A stretch of 25,263 nt of DNA from JBBQIY01 sp964618405 (GTDB lineage Bacteria > Verrucomicrobiota > Kiritimatiellia > RFP12 > UBA3636), in NCBI GenBank assembly GCA_964618405.1, contig CAZUAY010000015.1, forward strand, positions 1 through 25,263, given 5' to 3'. Shown one piece after another: positions 16,883 through 24,884 of this stretch; position 1 is the first letter of the stretch, and each line of letters begins with the position of its first letter. The notes beneath the pieces are model-generated. The model was not told the DNA's origin. It did no database searches and saw only the letters and a list, made by a program, of their open reading frames with translations. The position numbers and the translations under genes are program-made.

Positions 16883-18218
16883 TGCGTTGAATCCTTTCGG
16901 TTGAAGCTAGTTGAGTATACCATGCCGTCAGGGCCATGAAAATGAAGAATAAGATAAATGCAGAAAACAGGAAGCTGTAGGCACCTCCAGGGATGCCATA
17001 GTTTTGCACGGCAAACGGCGTGAAAGACCGCCCCGCCACAGCGGCAACCAAGATGCCGACCAAGCAGGCCATCTGTCGGCGAAGAATAATGAGGATGGAC
17101 TGGAAAATGTAATAAACGGCGAGTAGGGCACCCCCAGCGATCAGCGCACATAAGGCATTGCGATGGGGCGTCACGTCTATCCCGTAAAGTAGCGTCAGTA
17201 CCGGCGTACCCCAAACGTATGCTAAGGCCAGTGTCGGTACGGTAAATGCCGCGACCCAAGCGAGTTGGATGTAGATCTGTAGGCAGAATCCGCAGCCATC
17301 GCCCGCCTTGCAACGTCGGCTAAGCTGGGTCAGCGCAGGACGGAGCACGAAGCTGGACAGCAAAATGATAAGAAATGACGGCATGAACAGCACGTTGTAT
17401 TCAGTCATCTGCCGTTCGTCTAGGAAACGGTCAATCGCATAACGCGAGAGATTGTTCAGGTAGATGAACAAGAAGGCATTCGTCGCCAAGGGGAGGCACG
17501 ACAAGAGCAAGCGGCGTTGCTTCGAGATCGAACCCCGAATATCCAGATGGGCAAACGCTCGGATCAAAAACCCGTCGGTTGCGACCAGCAGGAACCAGTG
17601 GAGCAGTGCCATCCAGGCAAGTGCAACAATCATGTCCCGCGTAAACCACAAAACAACGGAAAACAAGCCCATCGGCAAAAGCGTTTTAAAGAACAATCCC
17701 TTTGAGGCGATGTCCAGGCGACCGGATTGCTGATACCGCCCCTCGAAAACATCTGAAAAGGATTCAGCCACTCGCAAAGCGAGCAGGAGCAGAATGGCAA
17801 CGGCCTTATCGTGCCCCACGCCGCCCACTACGATCCAAATGCCGCCTACGCCAACCATCAAGGCAACGCTCAGAACTCGAGAAGTCATGTAGTCGCTAAA
17901 CGAAAAAACTTCGTCCACATCCGACACCTGAAAGGATCGCATTTGGAAGAGACCGATTGTTATTAACTGTTGGGAAATAGCCAGCGCAATACTGAAAACC
18001 CCACCCCAATAAGGACCGTGTTCGCCCAAGAGCCTGATGATGAGCGCAAGGAGAACGAACGAACTTGCGCAAAAACATCCCCCAGAAAGTACCGTCCAAA
18101 AATAGGTGCGCCGCAGGAGATCGCCAACGTCCTCCAAACGGAAGAAACGAAAAACAAGGCTTCCGACTCTGGAAACCTTGTCGTGTAGTAACAATGGAGG
18201 TAGAACGTGTTCCATCAT
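16869..18218 (-). CDS. Polysaccharide flippase-like membrane protein (MOP/Wzx type)
   Basis: A 449-residue, strongly hydrophobic protein with about twelve predicted helices and few charged residues. The N-terminal stretch (RRTYFWTVLSGGCFCASSFVLLALIIRLLG, about residues 36-65) resembles the first helix of oligosaccharide flippases. Surrounding glycosyltransferases support a role in flipping lipid-linked glycan. Its start ATG at 18218 overlaps the upstream stop by one base (TAATG); a second ATG follows at 18215, and no strong ribosome site is seen for either. Sequence identity to characterised flippases could not be judged; a general lipopolysaccharide-biosynthesis membrane protein is the safer name. 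Confidence 0.7.
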   Translation of the reverse strand: MMEHVLPPLLLHDKVSRVGSLVFRFFRLEDVGDLLRRTYFWTVLSGGCFCASSFVLLALIIRLLGEHGPYWGGVFSIALAISQQLITIGLFQMRSFQVSDVDEVFSFSDYMTSRVLSVALMVGVGGIWIVVGGVGHDKAVAILLLLALRVAESFSDVFEGRYQQSGRLDIASKGLFFKTLLPMGLFSVVLWFTRDMIVALAWMALLHWFLLVATDGFLIRAFAHLDIRGSISKQRRLLLSCLPLATNAFLFIYLNNLSRYAIDRFLDERQMTEYNVLFMPSFLIILLSSFVLRPALTQLSRRCKAGDGCGFCLQIYIQLAWVAAFTVPTLALAYVWGTPVLTLLYGIDVTPHRNALCALIAGGALLAVYYIFQSILIILRRQMACLVGILVAAVAGRSFTPFAVQNYGIPGGAYSFLFSAFILFFIFMALTAWYTQLASTERIQRNGNL

Positions 18219-19495
18219 TATCCAGAAAAGGTGTTATTGTACTGAGAAGGATAAAAATACTTCTCCCGCAGTCGCGCATAGCGCGAATACTCCGGAGAAT
18301 ACTTGAACCACGGAAAACGTGGGAACTTGAACGTCTTCCCCCGATGATCGCTGACCACGTAATCCGGATCGTAGCTCCCGTTCAGAACGCGGATACAGGC
18401 AGTCCTCGCTTCGGCGGCAGACCCTGCCACCAGCCCGAGGGCAGCGCGGAATGTTCGGCCCTGACCCGATTCGTCGTCCACCAATAAGATCTTTTTGTTG
18501 CGGATCGATTCGGGACAGGTGCCAAGAACAACCGGCTCATTGCCATAAAGCGCATCCCGTAAGTAGCAGCCGCCTATGATGTCGTCCGTGTCAAGATGGC
18601 CGATGCGGAGCTGACGGCGAGTGATCCGGATGGTCTCGAAGGGGAGCTTCAGGGCTTTGGCAACGTGGAAAGCGGGGAACAAACCGCCGTTCGCGATACC
18701 CACGACGATCTCGGGCTGGTATCCGGAGTCTTTGACAAGCCCAGCCAGTTTTTCAGACAGGCGTTCGACCTCCACCAGACTGAAAAACGAACCCCCAGTC
18801 CGGAGAAAAATCATCCGTTGCAACGAAGTGAAAATCCGCTCTGGCAAGGTCAAAGCGGAGTATTTTCCCCAGATGCTCTTGATACGTAAACAGCCGCGGT
18901 AGAAATAAGAGTCGCGCTTGACATGGATGTTGCTCAGAGTCCAAGGGAAGTTCTGCGGCGTTGGCACTTCCGGTAACTCGAACGTGGCACGACCGATCTC
19001 TTCGGGAAAATGCGCATCAGCCCCGTAAAGGGCGATCTTACCATTGTGGGTGCAGTCTTTCGTCGCGCGGCGGTCGTGCCGCGCGGAGAACGTCCGGCAG
19101 TTGAAAACCTCCACAGCATCCGTCTGGGCAAAAGCCAACTTGTAAACCTCCGGCTTAAGCGAAGACGGTCGCCAGGCATCGTAAGGATGTGGCAGAGCCA
19201 CAATGCCGCCCTGCGCACGAATCGCAGCCATTGTCTGCTCCACGCTCTGCCCTGCAGGGATCTTTTCCCTGAGGAAGAGCCCAATCACTTCTCCGGCACT
19301 TGTCATTATTTCTTCGCCAACAACCGTATGAAATTCAGGAAAGCGCTCTTGAAAGCGCAAAGCTCCTTCAATAGCGTTGTGATCGGTGATGAATAGACAT
19401 TGAATACCAGCGGCCCTAGCTCTTTGAGCCAATTCAGAGAGGGTAATTCGGCCATCATCAGAGTAGACCGTATGGACGTGGAACATGCACTTCAT
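18218..19495 (-). CDS. PHP-domain / phosphoribosyltransferase fusion protein
   Basis: A 425-residue two-domain protein. Residues 1-190 are a PHP metal-dependent phosphoesterase domain: HVH (His6, His8), DH (38-39), GEE (60-62), PHP (102-104) and GADAH (158-162) are the expected metal ligands. Residues about 215-425 resemble a type I phosphoribosyltransferase: VVGIANGGLFPA near 264, and the PRPP loop ILLVDDESGQGRTF at 336-349. I chose ATG 19495, preceded by GGGGGGTGA, over an in-frame ATG at 19543. It is the first gene of the glycan cluster, overlapping the flippase gene by one base. The reaction is unknown; a nucleotide or sugar-phosphate role tied to glycan synthesis is possible. Confidence 0.75.
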   Translation of the reverse strand: MKCMFHVHTVYSDDGRITLSELAQRARAAGIQCLFITDHNAIEGALRFQERFPEFHTVVGEEIMTSAGEVIGLFLREKIPAGQSVEQTMAAIRAQGGIVALPHPYDAWRPSSLKPEVYKLAFAQTDAVEVFNCRTFSARHDRRATKDCTHNGKIALYGADAHFPEEIGRATFELPEVPTPQNFPWTLSNIHVKRDSYFYRGCLRIKSIWGKYSALTLPERIFTSLQRMIFLRTGGSFFSLVEVERLSEKLAGLVKDSGYQPEIVVGIANGGLFPAFHVAKALKLPFETIRITRRQLRIGHLDTDDIIGGCYLRDALYGNEPVVLGTCPESIRNKKILLVDDESGQGRTFRAALGLVAGSAAEARTACIRVLNGSYDPDYVVSDHRGKTFKFPRFPWFKYSPEYSRYARLREKYFYPSQYNNTFSG

Positions 19496-19585
19496 CGCGT
19501 CACCCCCCAACCAAACCCGCTCATTGCGCGAGCTGCGCCACAAAAGGTAGCTTCAGCCAAAAAAAGGGTTGAAATAAAGGCAATG

Positions 19586-19614
19586 TTCATAATGCTGAAA
19601 GATAGATAAAACAA
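19586..19614 (-). promoter_or_regulatory. Candidate promoter of the glycan cluster
   Basis: Reading leftward, TTGTTT (19614-19609) and TATGAA (19591-19586) are 17 bases apart, about 90 bases before the start at 19495. The match to consensus is modest (3 of 6 and 4 of 6), so this is a suggestion only. Confidence 0.3.
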
Positions 19615-19730
19615 TTCGCAGGCACCGACTGCGTCCTACAATTCCGTTAAAATGTAAAACGCCGTATTTAGACTGTATTCGTAGGACAAAGTCTAATCGA
19701 ACATTAATGATCCTGTCAAGAATAAATGGA

Positions 19731-19756
19731 AGAGGAATTTGCGAGAGGAATTTGCG
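19731..19756. repeat. 13-bp tandem duplication
   Basis: AGAGGAATTTGCG occurs twice back to back, and a third degenerate unit starts with AGAGGG. This is replication slippage or a paired binding site in the spacer upstream of the glycan cluster; nothing decides between them. Confidence 0.7.
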
Positions 19757-20139
19757 AGAGGGTGCGATTTTGTTTTGTTGAGGTGCTTGCCCTAAAAATG
19801 ACTTCCTCATACGTAGAAAGCACCATCACGGATGTTTTAAATGCCTGCCCCGTGACTTTGTTTTGGTTATTCATGAAAACATCTGAAACTTCATGAAAAG
19901 CTTCGTGCTCTTCCCGTTCACGGTAATTTTGCCATCATACTCGTATGGTTAACAAAACAACCCAGTCTCGCATTGCATCCCTTGCCCTCCGCTACCGCGA
20001 GCTTGCGACAGGACACGGCAGGCCTAACCCGTTATGCCATCTCATCCGGAATTATCCAATGCGAACCCAACCTCCCCACTCCTTAACCCCTAATCCGCGC
20101 CCCTGCGTCCATCCTCAGCCGCCTCCCAATTGGTCACCA

Positions 20140-20174
20140 GAACTTTGAACTCTCAACTTTGAACTTTGAACTTA
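20140..20174. repeat. AACTTTGA-type short tandem repeats
   Basis: The unit AACTTTGA or the variant AACTCTCA is repeated about four times. It is simple-sequence DNA just upstream of the LA_2272 gene's promoter element, without an evident role. Confidence 0.6.
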
Positions 20175-20180
20175 ACTCCC

Positions 20181-20232
20181 CCTAGAGGGCAGGGTTATAC
20201 CCCATACCGAAAAACTTCATTTCGCGTAATAT
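20181..20232 (+). promoter_or_regulatory. Shared palindromic element and -10 candidate of the LA_2272-type gene
   Basis: AGGGTTATACCCCATAC at 20191-20207, preceded by CCTAG, matches elements before two DUF3494 genes in the same orientation relative to the gene (14 of 16 bases with each). A possible -10 box TAATAT starts 19 bases after it (20227-20232). That puts the element's centre near -41, where activators such as LuxR/NarL-type response regulators often bind. The element is visible; the regulator is inference. Confidence 0.5.
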
Positions 20233-20280
20233 GACCTCTCATACAAGACATCAGGTACAATCCTTAAAAAAGAATTCCTC

Positions 20281-20856
20281 ATGTCACGCAAACAAAAAAA
20301 CCAAGAGAAAGATCACGCTATGAAAAAGACACTAGCACTTTTATCCGCTGTCATCATTGGCACGAGCGGGGCTATGGCCAGCTCTCCCATCCAGGTGAGT
20401 TTAACTCCAGATGTCGCCATTGCTAGCCGACACGAGCAGATCAACGGGCTGAGCATCAGCTTATGGGGCGAAAACCCGCAGACAGGTCTGGCACTTGGCG
20501 TGGCCAACGGTTCTACCGGGAACAGTGCAGGGTTTAGCTTTGCATTTCTTATCAACTATGCCGATAACTACAAAGGTATTCAGTGGGCACCGATCAACTA
20601 TACAAAAGGTGACTTTCTGGGATGGCAAACCGGTTTTGTTAACTATACGGACGGAACCATGAAAGGACTTCAGAGCGGTGTAGTCAACTACGCCGGCAAG
20701 CTGACTGGACTCCAGTTCGGTTTTGTTAACTATGCCGAATCCGCAGAAACCGGCGTACAGATTGGTTTGATAAACTTCATTCCAGACAACGCTTGGTTTT
20801 CTGACTTGCCCGATGGACTCGCTCCGGAAATGGTCTTTGTCAACTGGAGGTTCTAA
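20281..20856 (+). CDS. LA_2272-type surface-repeat protein
   Basis: A 191-residue secreted protein. A hydrophobic signal segment (MKKTLALLSAVIIGTSGAMA) begins at residue 14, so translation may really start at ATG 20320 (178 residues); both starts have poor ribosome sites. The mature part has repeats of about 16-20 residues in the pattern GxQxGxVNYxxxxxxG: GWQTGFVNY, GLQSGVVNY, GLQFGFVNY and GVQIGLINF. This is the pattern of the LA_2272 surface-repeat family, thought to be cell-surface or outer-membrane located; function is unknown. It has its own promoter element and terminator, so it is a single-gene unit. Its final residue is Phe, common in outer-membrane strands. Confidence 0.75.
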   Translation: MSRKQKNQEKDHAMKKTLALLSAVIIGTSGAMASSPIQVSLTPDVAIASRHEQINGLSISLWGENPQTGLALGVANGSTGNSAGFSFAFLINYADNYKGIQWAPINYTKGDFLGWQTGFVNYTDGTMKGLQSGVVNYAGKLTGLQFGFVNYAESAETGVQIGLINFIPDNAWFSDLPDGLAPEMVFVNWRF

Positions 20857-21290
20857 ACCAGTCGACGCATCCTCGATAACACATCAGACGCTTCAGATCA
20901 CATAAAAAGGCAGCATGGCTGATACCCATGTTGCCTTTTCTCGCTTTGTCACCCATCCTGTCCTGATTGCTTTCGAAGAAAGTCGGGGTTGACATCGGCA
21001 TCGATACTCCACCAGCGTAGCCGTAAAGCAGTACAGCGGGCGCTATGAGCCTGCTGCCACGATATCGTGGAAACGCCACCCACTGGGAACCGTGGCTTCC
21101 AGCCTGTGTATTCAGCACTCACAATTCCCTCCACAATCCGTGGGTACCTCGCGTGTGCGCATGCAAGCGTCACGAAGTAATACGAAGTCAAGAAGTCTTC
21201 TCGAATGCCGGACTTCATAACGCGATGACTTCATGACGCCGTTTGGCTCAACCTGAATGAAAGTTATGTGGATCTAAACCGTTAGGAGAA
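20857..21290. other. 434-base spacer between convergent genes
   Basis: Apart from the terminator at 20905-20939, I see no gene. Short direct repeats occur: ACGAAGT at 21172 and 21182, and GACTTCAT at 21211 and 21227. A leftward opening at 20949-21218 has no recognisable motif, no ribosome site, and an unusual composition. Confidence 0.55.
20905..20939 (+). terminator. Rho-independent terminator after the LA_2272-type gene
   Basis: Bases 20905-20918 pair with 20926-20939 over 14 positions (one G-T) around a 7-base loop, with AAAA before and TTTT within the 3' end of the stem. It lies 48 bases after the stop. The A/T symmetry means it could act on both strands. Confidence 0.8.
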
Positions 21291-22535
21291 TTAGAATCGA
21301 CGCCCGATATAGAGGATTATTTCGCCGCCATTCAGATCGTATTCAATTCGATCTGGTCCTACATGCACAGACGGGTCGTCAAAGAGCCATTCGTATCCAA
21401 TGCTGGCTCCTGCGTACCAGTACTCGGAGAGACGGTAGTCGCCGCCGGCAGTCAGGAGTATTCCGGGATAGATCCTGCTCTTGTGTTCGCTGTACGATGA
21501 AGAGGATGTGACTCTCTGTCCACCGCGTGAATAGGCATTGATTTCTGTCCGTTCGACATCCATGTCTACATATTCGAGGACGAACTGCGGAGCAGCATAG
21601 AGGCTGAATCGATCGGTAAGCGGCAGTACGAACTCCGTTCCGATTTCAGCCCGTAAACGCCAGATTTCACTTTCGATATCGACACGCTTGCTCCGGGTAC
21701 CAAGATAAGTTTTTTGAAGCGTAGCTTGTTCTGGAGTCGCGGGGATGAGGGGGCCGGCGTCAAATCCGCCGACAGACCCGTATTCGCCTGCATACGGGAT
21801 CGATAAAGGACCCCATGATCCACCGGCTTCCGAACCATAGTAGTCCGAATAGACATACGTTTCGGACACGCGGTATACATCTTGTTCGATTCCACGTCGA
21901 TGCCATTGACTTCCCCCCTTGGGGAACCAAGCCAGTCCAATGACCAAGTCGATATCGAGAACGACCGTCTTCGGTACGTCATTTGATTCGCCGCCTCGTG
22001 TCCAGGTGTAGAGGTTTCGTCGTGCCTTGATTTCAATGCCATCCGAGGGGATGTCGTTATCTGAACTCTCGCCATCACTCGCACGAACAGCTCCCACAAC
22101 CTCGCCTCGATTGCGATGGAAGGTGAGCGTGGGTTGATTGCCACCGTCGTAATGGTACTGACTCGAATTGACAGCACCCCAGTTCCATGTCATGCCTTGC
22201 CTTTCCGCCACGACACCAGGATCGCTTGTCCAGAGATCCGGCTTCACATAGCCATCATCGAACTCTCGGGGCATTAGGGCATTGTTATCGGAATAGCTGA
22301 GATGCATCGAACTTGCCATTGGACGACGGCCATCTGTCCCCATTGTGAGCGCAGGGCCCTTGACTGAAAGTCCGCGACTCCATTGGTGGACCCATCCAAC
22401 CTGCACATCCCATTTTCCAAGGGAGTCTTCCTTCTCCATGCCGTTGTCCGCGTTCGCTGCAGTCTCAGCCGCATAACTGCTGAATGCGGAGGTCATGAGA
22501 AGAACGGTGAAAAGCTTAATATTTTTCGTTTTCAT
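21291..22535 (-). CDS. Putative outer-membrane beta-barrel protein
   Basis: A 414-residue exported protein with a signal peptide (MKTKNIKLFTVLLMTSAFSSYAA, cut probably after residue 23). The mature part is rich in Gly, Ser, Tyr and Trp with alternating strands. It ends in YDLNGGEIILYIGRRF, and a terminal aromatic residue is the usual outer-membrane insertion signal. Strand-like stretches such as RFSLYAAPQFVLEYVDMDV and EYWYAGASIGYEWLF support a barrel of roughly 10-14 strands. It lies 21 bases after the DUF3494 gene on the same strand, so the two should be co-transcribed and may work together at the surface. No family could be named. Confidence 0.65.
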   Translation of the reverse strand: MKTKNIKLFTVLLMTSAFSSYAAETAANADNGMEKEDSLGKWDVQVGWVHQWSRGLSVKGPALTMGTDGRRPMASSMHLSYSDNNALMPREFDDGYVKPDLWTSDPGVVAERQGMTWNWGAVNSSQYHYDGGNQPTLTFHRNRGEVVGAVRASDGESSDNDIPSDGIEIKARRNLYTWTRGGESNDVPKTVVLDIDLVIGLAWFPKGGSQWHRRGIEQDVYRVSETYVYSDYYGSEAGGSWGPLSIPYAGEYGSVGGFDAGPLIPATPEQATLQKTYLGTRSKRVDIESEIWRLRAEIGTEFVLPLTDRFSLYAAPQFVLEYVDMDVERTEINAYSRGGQRVTSSSSYSEHKSRIYPGILLTAGGDYRLSEYWYAGASIGYEWLFDDPSVHVGPDRIEYDLNGGEIILYIGRRF

Positions 22536-22556
22536 TTCTGTTGTCTTTCTTTTACG

Positions 22557-24611
22557 TTACTTCAGGTTAACTTCAACGCGGTAAAAACTTGATCCAGCCG
22601 TGTCATCAGACGCGTCGACAAATGTCGTCTCGGGTCCTGCACCAACAATGCCACTGGCCAAGATACTGAACGGCGTGCTCAGGCTTGGCGTACCCCATAC
22701 CGTGTAAACGCGCTCGGGACTGCCGTTCCAGACGATCTCTCTGGCGTTGCCATTCAACGATCTGATTGTGAAAATAGACTCTGAGTCGTCTGGATTCGTG
22801 TCTGCGATGTATTCGCTGAAGTTGGACACGCCATCCTGATCGCTGTCGAGCGAGGCATCGAATGGGTTGTTCGCATTGACAGCAGAGGAGAACTTCGCTT
22901 CCCATGCATTCGGAATGCCATCGCCATCAGTATCCAGTGGGTTAGAGGTCGCTTTCGACAGTCCAGGGGGATCTGCCCACAGGGCTACTACGAGTACATC
23001 TGTCGGACGGCGGCCCATCAATTCAATGCCGGTGACGGTCGCCGTTTCGCCTGGATTCAGCGTTCCCACAGCGGCACTGACGTCAAGGTAGTGGAATCCT
23101 GTGCCGAGATCACGGCCTGTCGGGGAGCGTAGCCAATGAAACGCTGTGGTCTCAACTTCGAACCAGACGGGTGCCCTGATGATCTTCGTTGAGGTATTGT
23201 TGATTGTCAGCGTCCCAGTATAGTACCCCTTGCGTGGATTGTACAGCCAACTGACATTCCAGAGAACATTCGAGGTAACATCGATGAAGAGCGGCCTGAA
23301 TATGGCGACGACATCTTTTGCTTCGTCCATCGTGAGATTCAGCGGCACTGCGAGACTGTTACTCACGCTGTTGACTTCCCAGTAATCAAACGTATAACCA
23401 AAGTCTGCTGCGGGGTAGAGATCATAAATCCAGTTTGCCGGTTTCCAGCCCGCGGGTTCGTTGGTAATGGATCCGTTGACTGCGGTTAGTGAAAGGTAGT
23501 AGTTGGTACTCCAATTCCACGTCAGCACCGCATCGTTCGTATGCACCATCAACATTGCGTTGGTGATGCCGGCTAACGGCTCATTCCCGATCATGCTCCA
23601 ACCGGTATTCACATACTGCGTACCGCCAAGCGTCTCCACGGCGGTCATCACGTTCGTCAATGCCGTTCCTAAGACATTCGTGTAAATTCCGACTGGCGGC
23701 AGGCCTGTGCCATGTTCCGAAACGATCTCCAGCGTAACGGTTAGAGGCGGGATTAGATCCGCATCCATGATGTTGTTCTGGTCGAGCGTCACAGCGGTCT
23801 GTGCCAGCAGCTTGCCGTTAAACGAAGCGCCTGTCTGCACGACAATCGCTTTTGCTGTCAGTACAATGCCCTCAAAATGAGCGTAGGTGCCAATAATCGC
23901 GCCCGAGCCACCCGCGACCTGCCAGAAGATATTCTTGGCCTGTGCGCCACCACTTAAGATCACTTGTTGTGTGCTCGCAACGGTCAAATCGCCGGATATC
24001 TGAAAGATAAAGATGGCTGCCGGATCGCCCTGGGCATCAAGCGTAACGTCTGTACTGATTAAAACTCCTGTGCTCCATTTATGGAGTCCAGGATACATCG
24101 TAAGCCCACCAATGTCTCGATCTGACCCGGCAGTAGCACCAAAGTTGATCGTGTCGGGAATACTTCGTCCGGCAGCGTCCGTGAAGGCCGTTTCCATATC
24201 TGCGATCGCCGTCGTCATCATACTCGGCGTCGGAGTCGCATAGTCAGCCGCATAGATTTTTCCGGTAACTTGAGCAGATGTTGAAAACTGACTGGAGCCG
24301 TCCATGATCAACGAAAAGCCAGTGATGGCAGTTCGATCAATCGGACTCACGCCCATATCACCGGTAATATCAGAATAGGGAACCGTGCTGATTCCAGTTT
24401 TCGCCAAAATCACAAAATCCCCAGCACTGAGGAGATCAACCGGCAGCTCCGGATTCCCAGCTCGCGCAGCAGGTGTTGCCATCAAAGCCGCTCCGAGAAG
24501 CAGACCCGTCACAACCTGTTTAAATCTGTTCAGTCCCCATGCGGGTAAACCGACTGACAGCGATGCACGTACCGCAGTTTCTGGGGCACATAATATCTTA
24601 CTTGTTTTCAT
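22557..24611 (-). CDS. Ice-binding-family (DUF3494) protein with C-terminal Ca-binding repeats
   Basis: A 684-residue secreted protein. The start at 24611 follows AAAGGAAGC. The N-terminal region is long: about 31 residues precede the hydrophobic core (VVTGLLLGAALMATPAARA, 33-51). Residues 57-285 are a DUF3494 beta-solenoid domain (LLSAGDFVILAKTGIS, then DITGDMGVSP, and AAIFIFQISGDLTVAS near 198). A middle part follows, with Ig-like and repeated aromatic stretches. Residues about 559-608 hold two calcium-type repeats (DTDGDGIPNAWE, DSDQDGVSNFSEY). The end (SSFYRVEVNLK) resembles C-termini seen in PVC-phylum secreted proteins. The family binds ice in some organisms but also occurs as adhesins; which applies here is unknown. 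Confidence 0.85.
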   Translation of the reverse strand: MKTSKILCAPETAVRASLSVGLPAWGLNRFKQVVTGLLLGAALMATPAARAGNPELPVDLLSAGDFVILAKTGISTVPYSDITGDMGVSPIDRTAITGFSLIMDGSSQFSTSAQVTGKIYAADYATPTPSMMTTAIADMETAFTDAAGRSIPDTINFGATAGSDRDIGGLTMYPGLHKWSTGVLISTDVTLDAQGDPAAIFIFQISGDLTVASTQQVILSGGAQAKNIFWQVAGGSGAIIGTYAHFEGIVLTAKAIVVQTGASFNGKLLAQTAVTLDQNNIMDADLIPPLTVTLEIVSEHGTGLPPVGIYTNVLGTALTNVMTAVETLGGTQYVNTGWSMIGNEPLAGITNAMLMVHTNDAVLTWNWSTNYYLSLTAVNGSITNEPAGWKPANWIYDLYPAADFGYTFDYWEVNSVSNSLAVPLNLTMDEAKDVVAIFRPLFIDVTSNVLWNVSWLYNPRKGYYTGTLTINNTSTKIIRAPVWFEVETTAFHWLRSPTGRDLGTGFHYLDVSAAVGTLNPGETATVTGIELMGRRPTDVLVVALWADPPGLSKATSNPLDTDGDGIPNAWEAKFSSAVNANNPFDASLDSDQDGVSNFSEYIADTNPDDSESIFTIRSLNGNAREIVWNGSPERVYTVWGTPSLSTPFSILASGIVGAGPETTFVDASDDTAGSSFYRVEVNLK

Positions 24612-24665
24612 TTTTTGCTTCCTTTCGACAATTCGGCCATGAAAGACCTCTCTGTAGCAGGTGAT

Positions 24666-24715
24666 AAGGTACGCCATCCTGCCACGCTTCTCTATAGGGT
24701 ATAACCCTACCTAGG
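24666..24715 (-). promoter_or_regulatory. Shared palindromic element and -10 candidate of the leftward DUF3494 gene
   Basis: Bases 24692-24708 read on the gene's strand as AGGGTTATACCCTATAG, preceded by CCTAGG. This matches the LA_2272-type gene's element at 14 of 16 core positions. TACCTT starts 20 bases after it (24671-24666) and may be the -10 box, which puts the element near -44. The start codon lies about 48 bases further on. Confidence 0.5.
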
Positions 24716-24728
24716 TGCGCTTCAATAG

Positions 24729-24884
24729 CCGCGAGCACCCCATGGGGAACGCCTCAACCTCCGCGGTTCGGTGACTGTCTTCTTCCAGGCCGGAAATTCC
24801 GCTACCCTAGCCGGTACGACGTTCCTCGGAAACATCATTGCTCCGTTAGAGTCACACATCGTGCCGCTTTTAAAAATGGGGTAA
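24729..24884 (+). pseudogene. Decayed 3' fragment of a DUF3494 gene
   Basis: Translated on the + strand in the frame of base 24774, this stretch gives VTVFFQAGNSATLAGTTFLG followed by NIIAPLESHIVPLLKMG and a stop at 24882-24884. The first part is the FWQxGxSATxGxxTxFxGNI signature of DUF3494 domains, and the intact neighbour has the equivalent NIFWQVAGGSGAIIGTYAHF. No start or upstream domain is present: an in-frame stop lies at 24726. It is therefore a truncated remnant, probably left from a tandem duplication or recombination between DUF3494 genes. The last bases run into the regulatory element of the next gene. Confidence 0.6.

Larger units (their letters stand above)
19496..20280. other. 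785-base spacer with short repeats, no supported gene
   Basis: I see no convincing gene here. It contains the candidate glycan-cluster promoter and an inverted repeat TTAGACT/AGTCTAA at 19668-19696. A 13-bp tandem duplication occupies 19731-19756. TTCATGAAAA occurs twice, 20 bases apart (19870-19879 and 19890-19899). A run of AACTTTGA-like units lies at 20140-20174, and the LA_2272 gene's regulatory element is at 20191-20207. An opening at 19945-20148 begins in a protein-like way but soon turns into unstructured Pro-rich translation; it may be a gene remnant. Confidence 0.6.

Noticed and set aside
19553..19810. 85-codon leftward open frame in the spacer
   Set aside because: No ribosome site, no recognisable motif, and it contains the 13-bp tandem duplication and the candidate glycan-cluster promoter.
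20949..21218. 89-codon leftward open frame between convergent genes
   Set aside because: No ribosome site or family resemblance. The DNA holds short direct repeats typical of spacer sequence.
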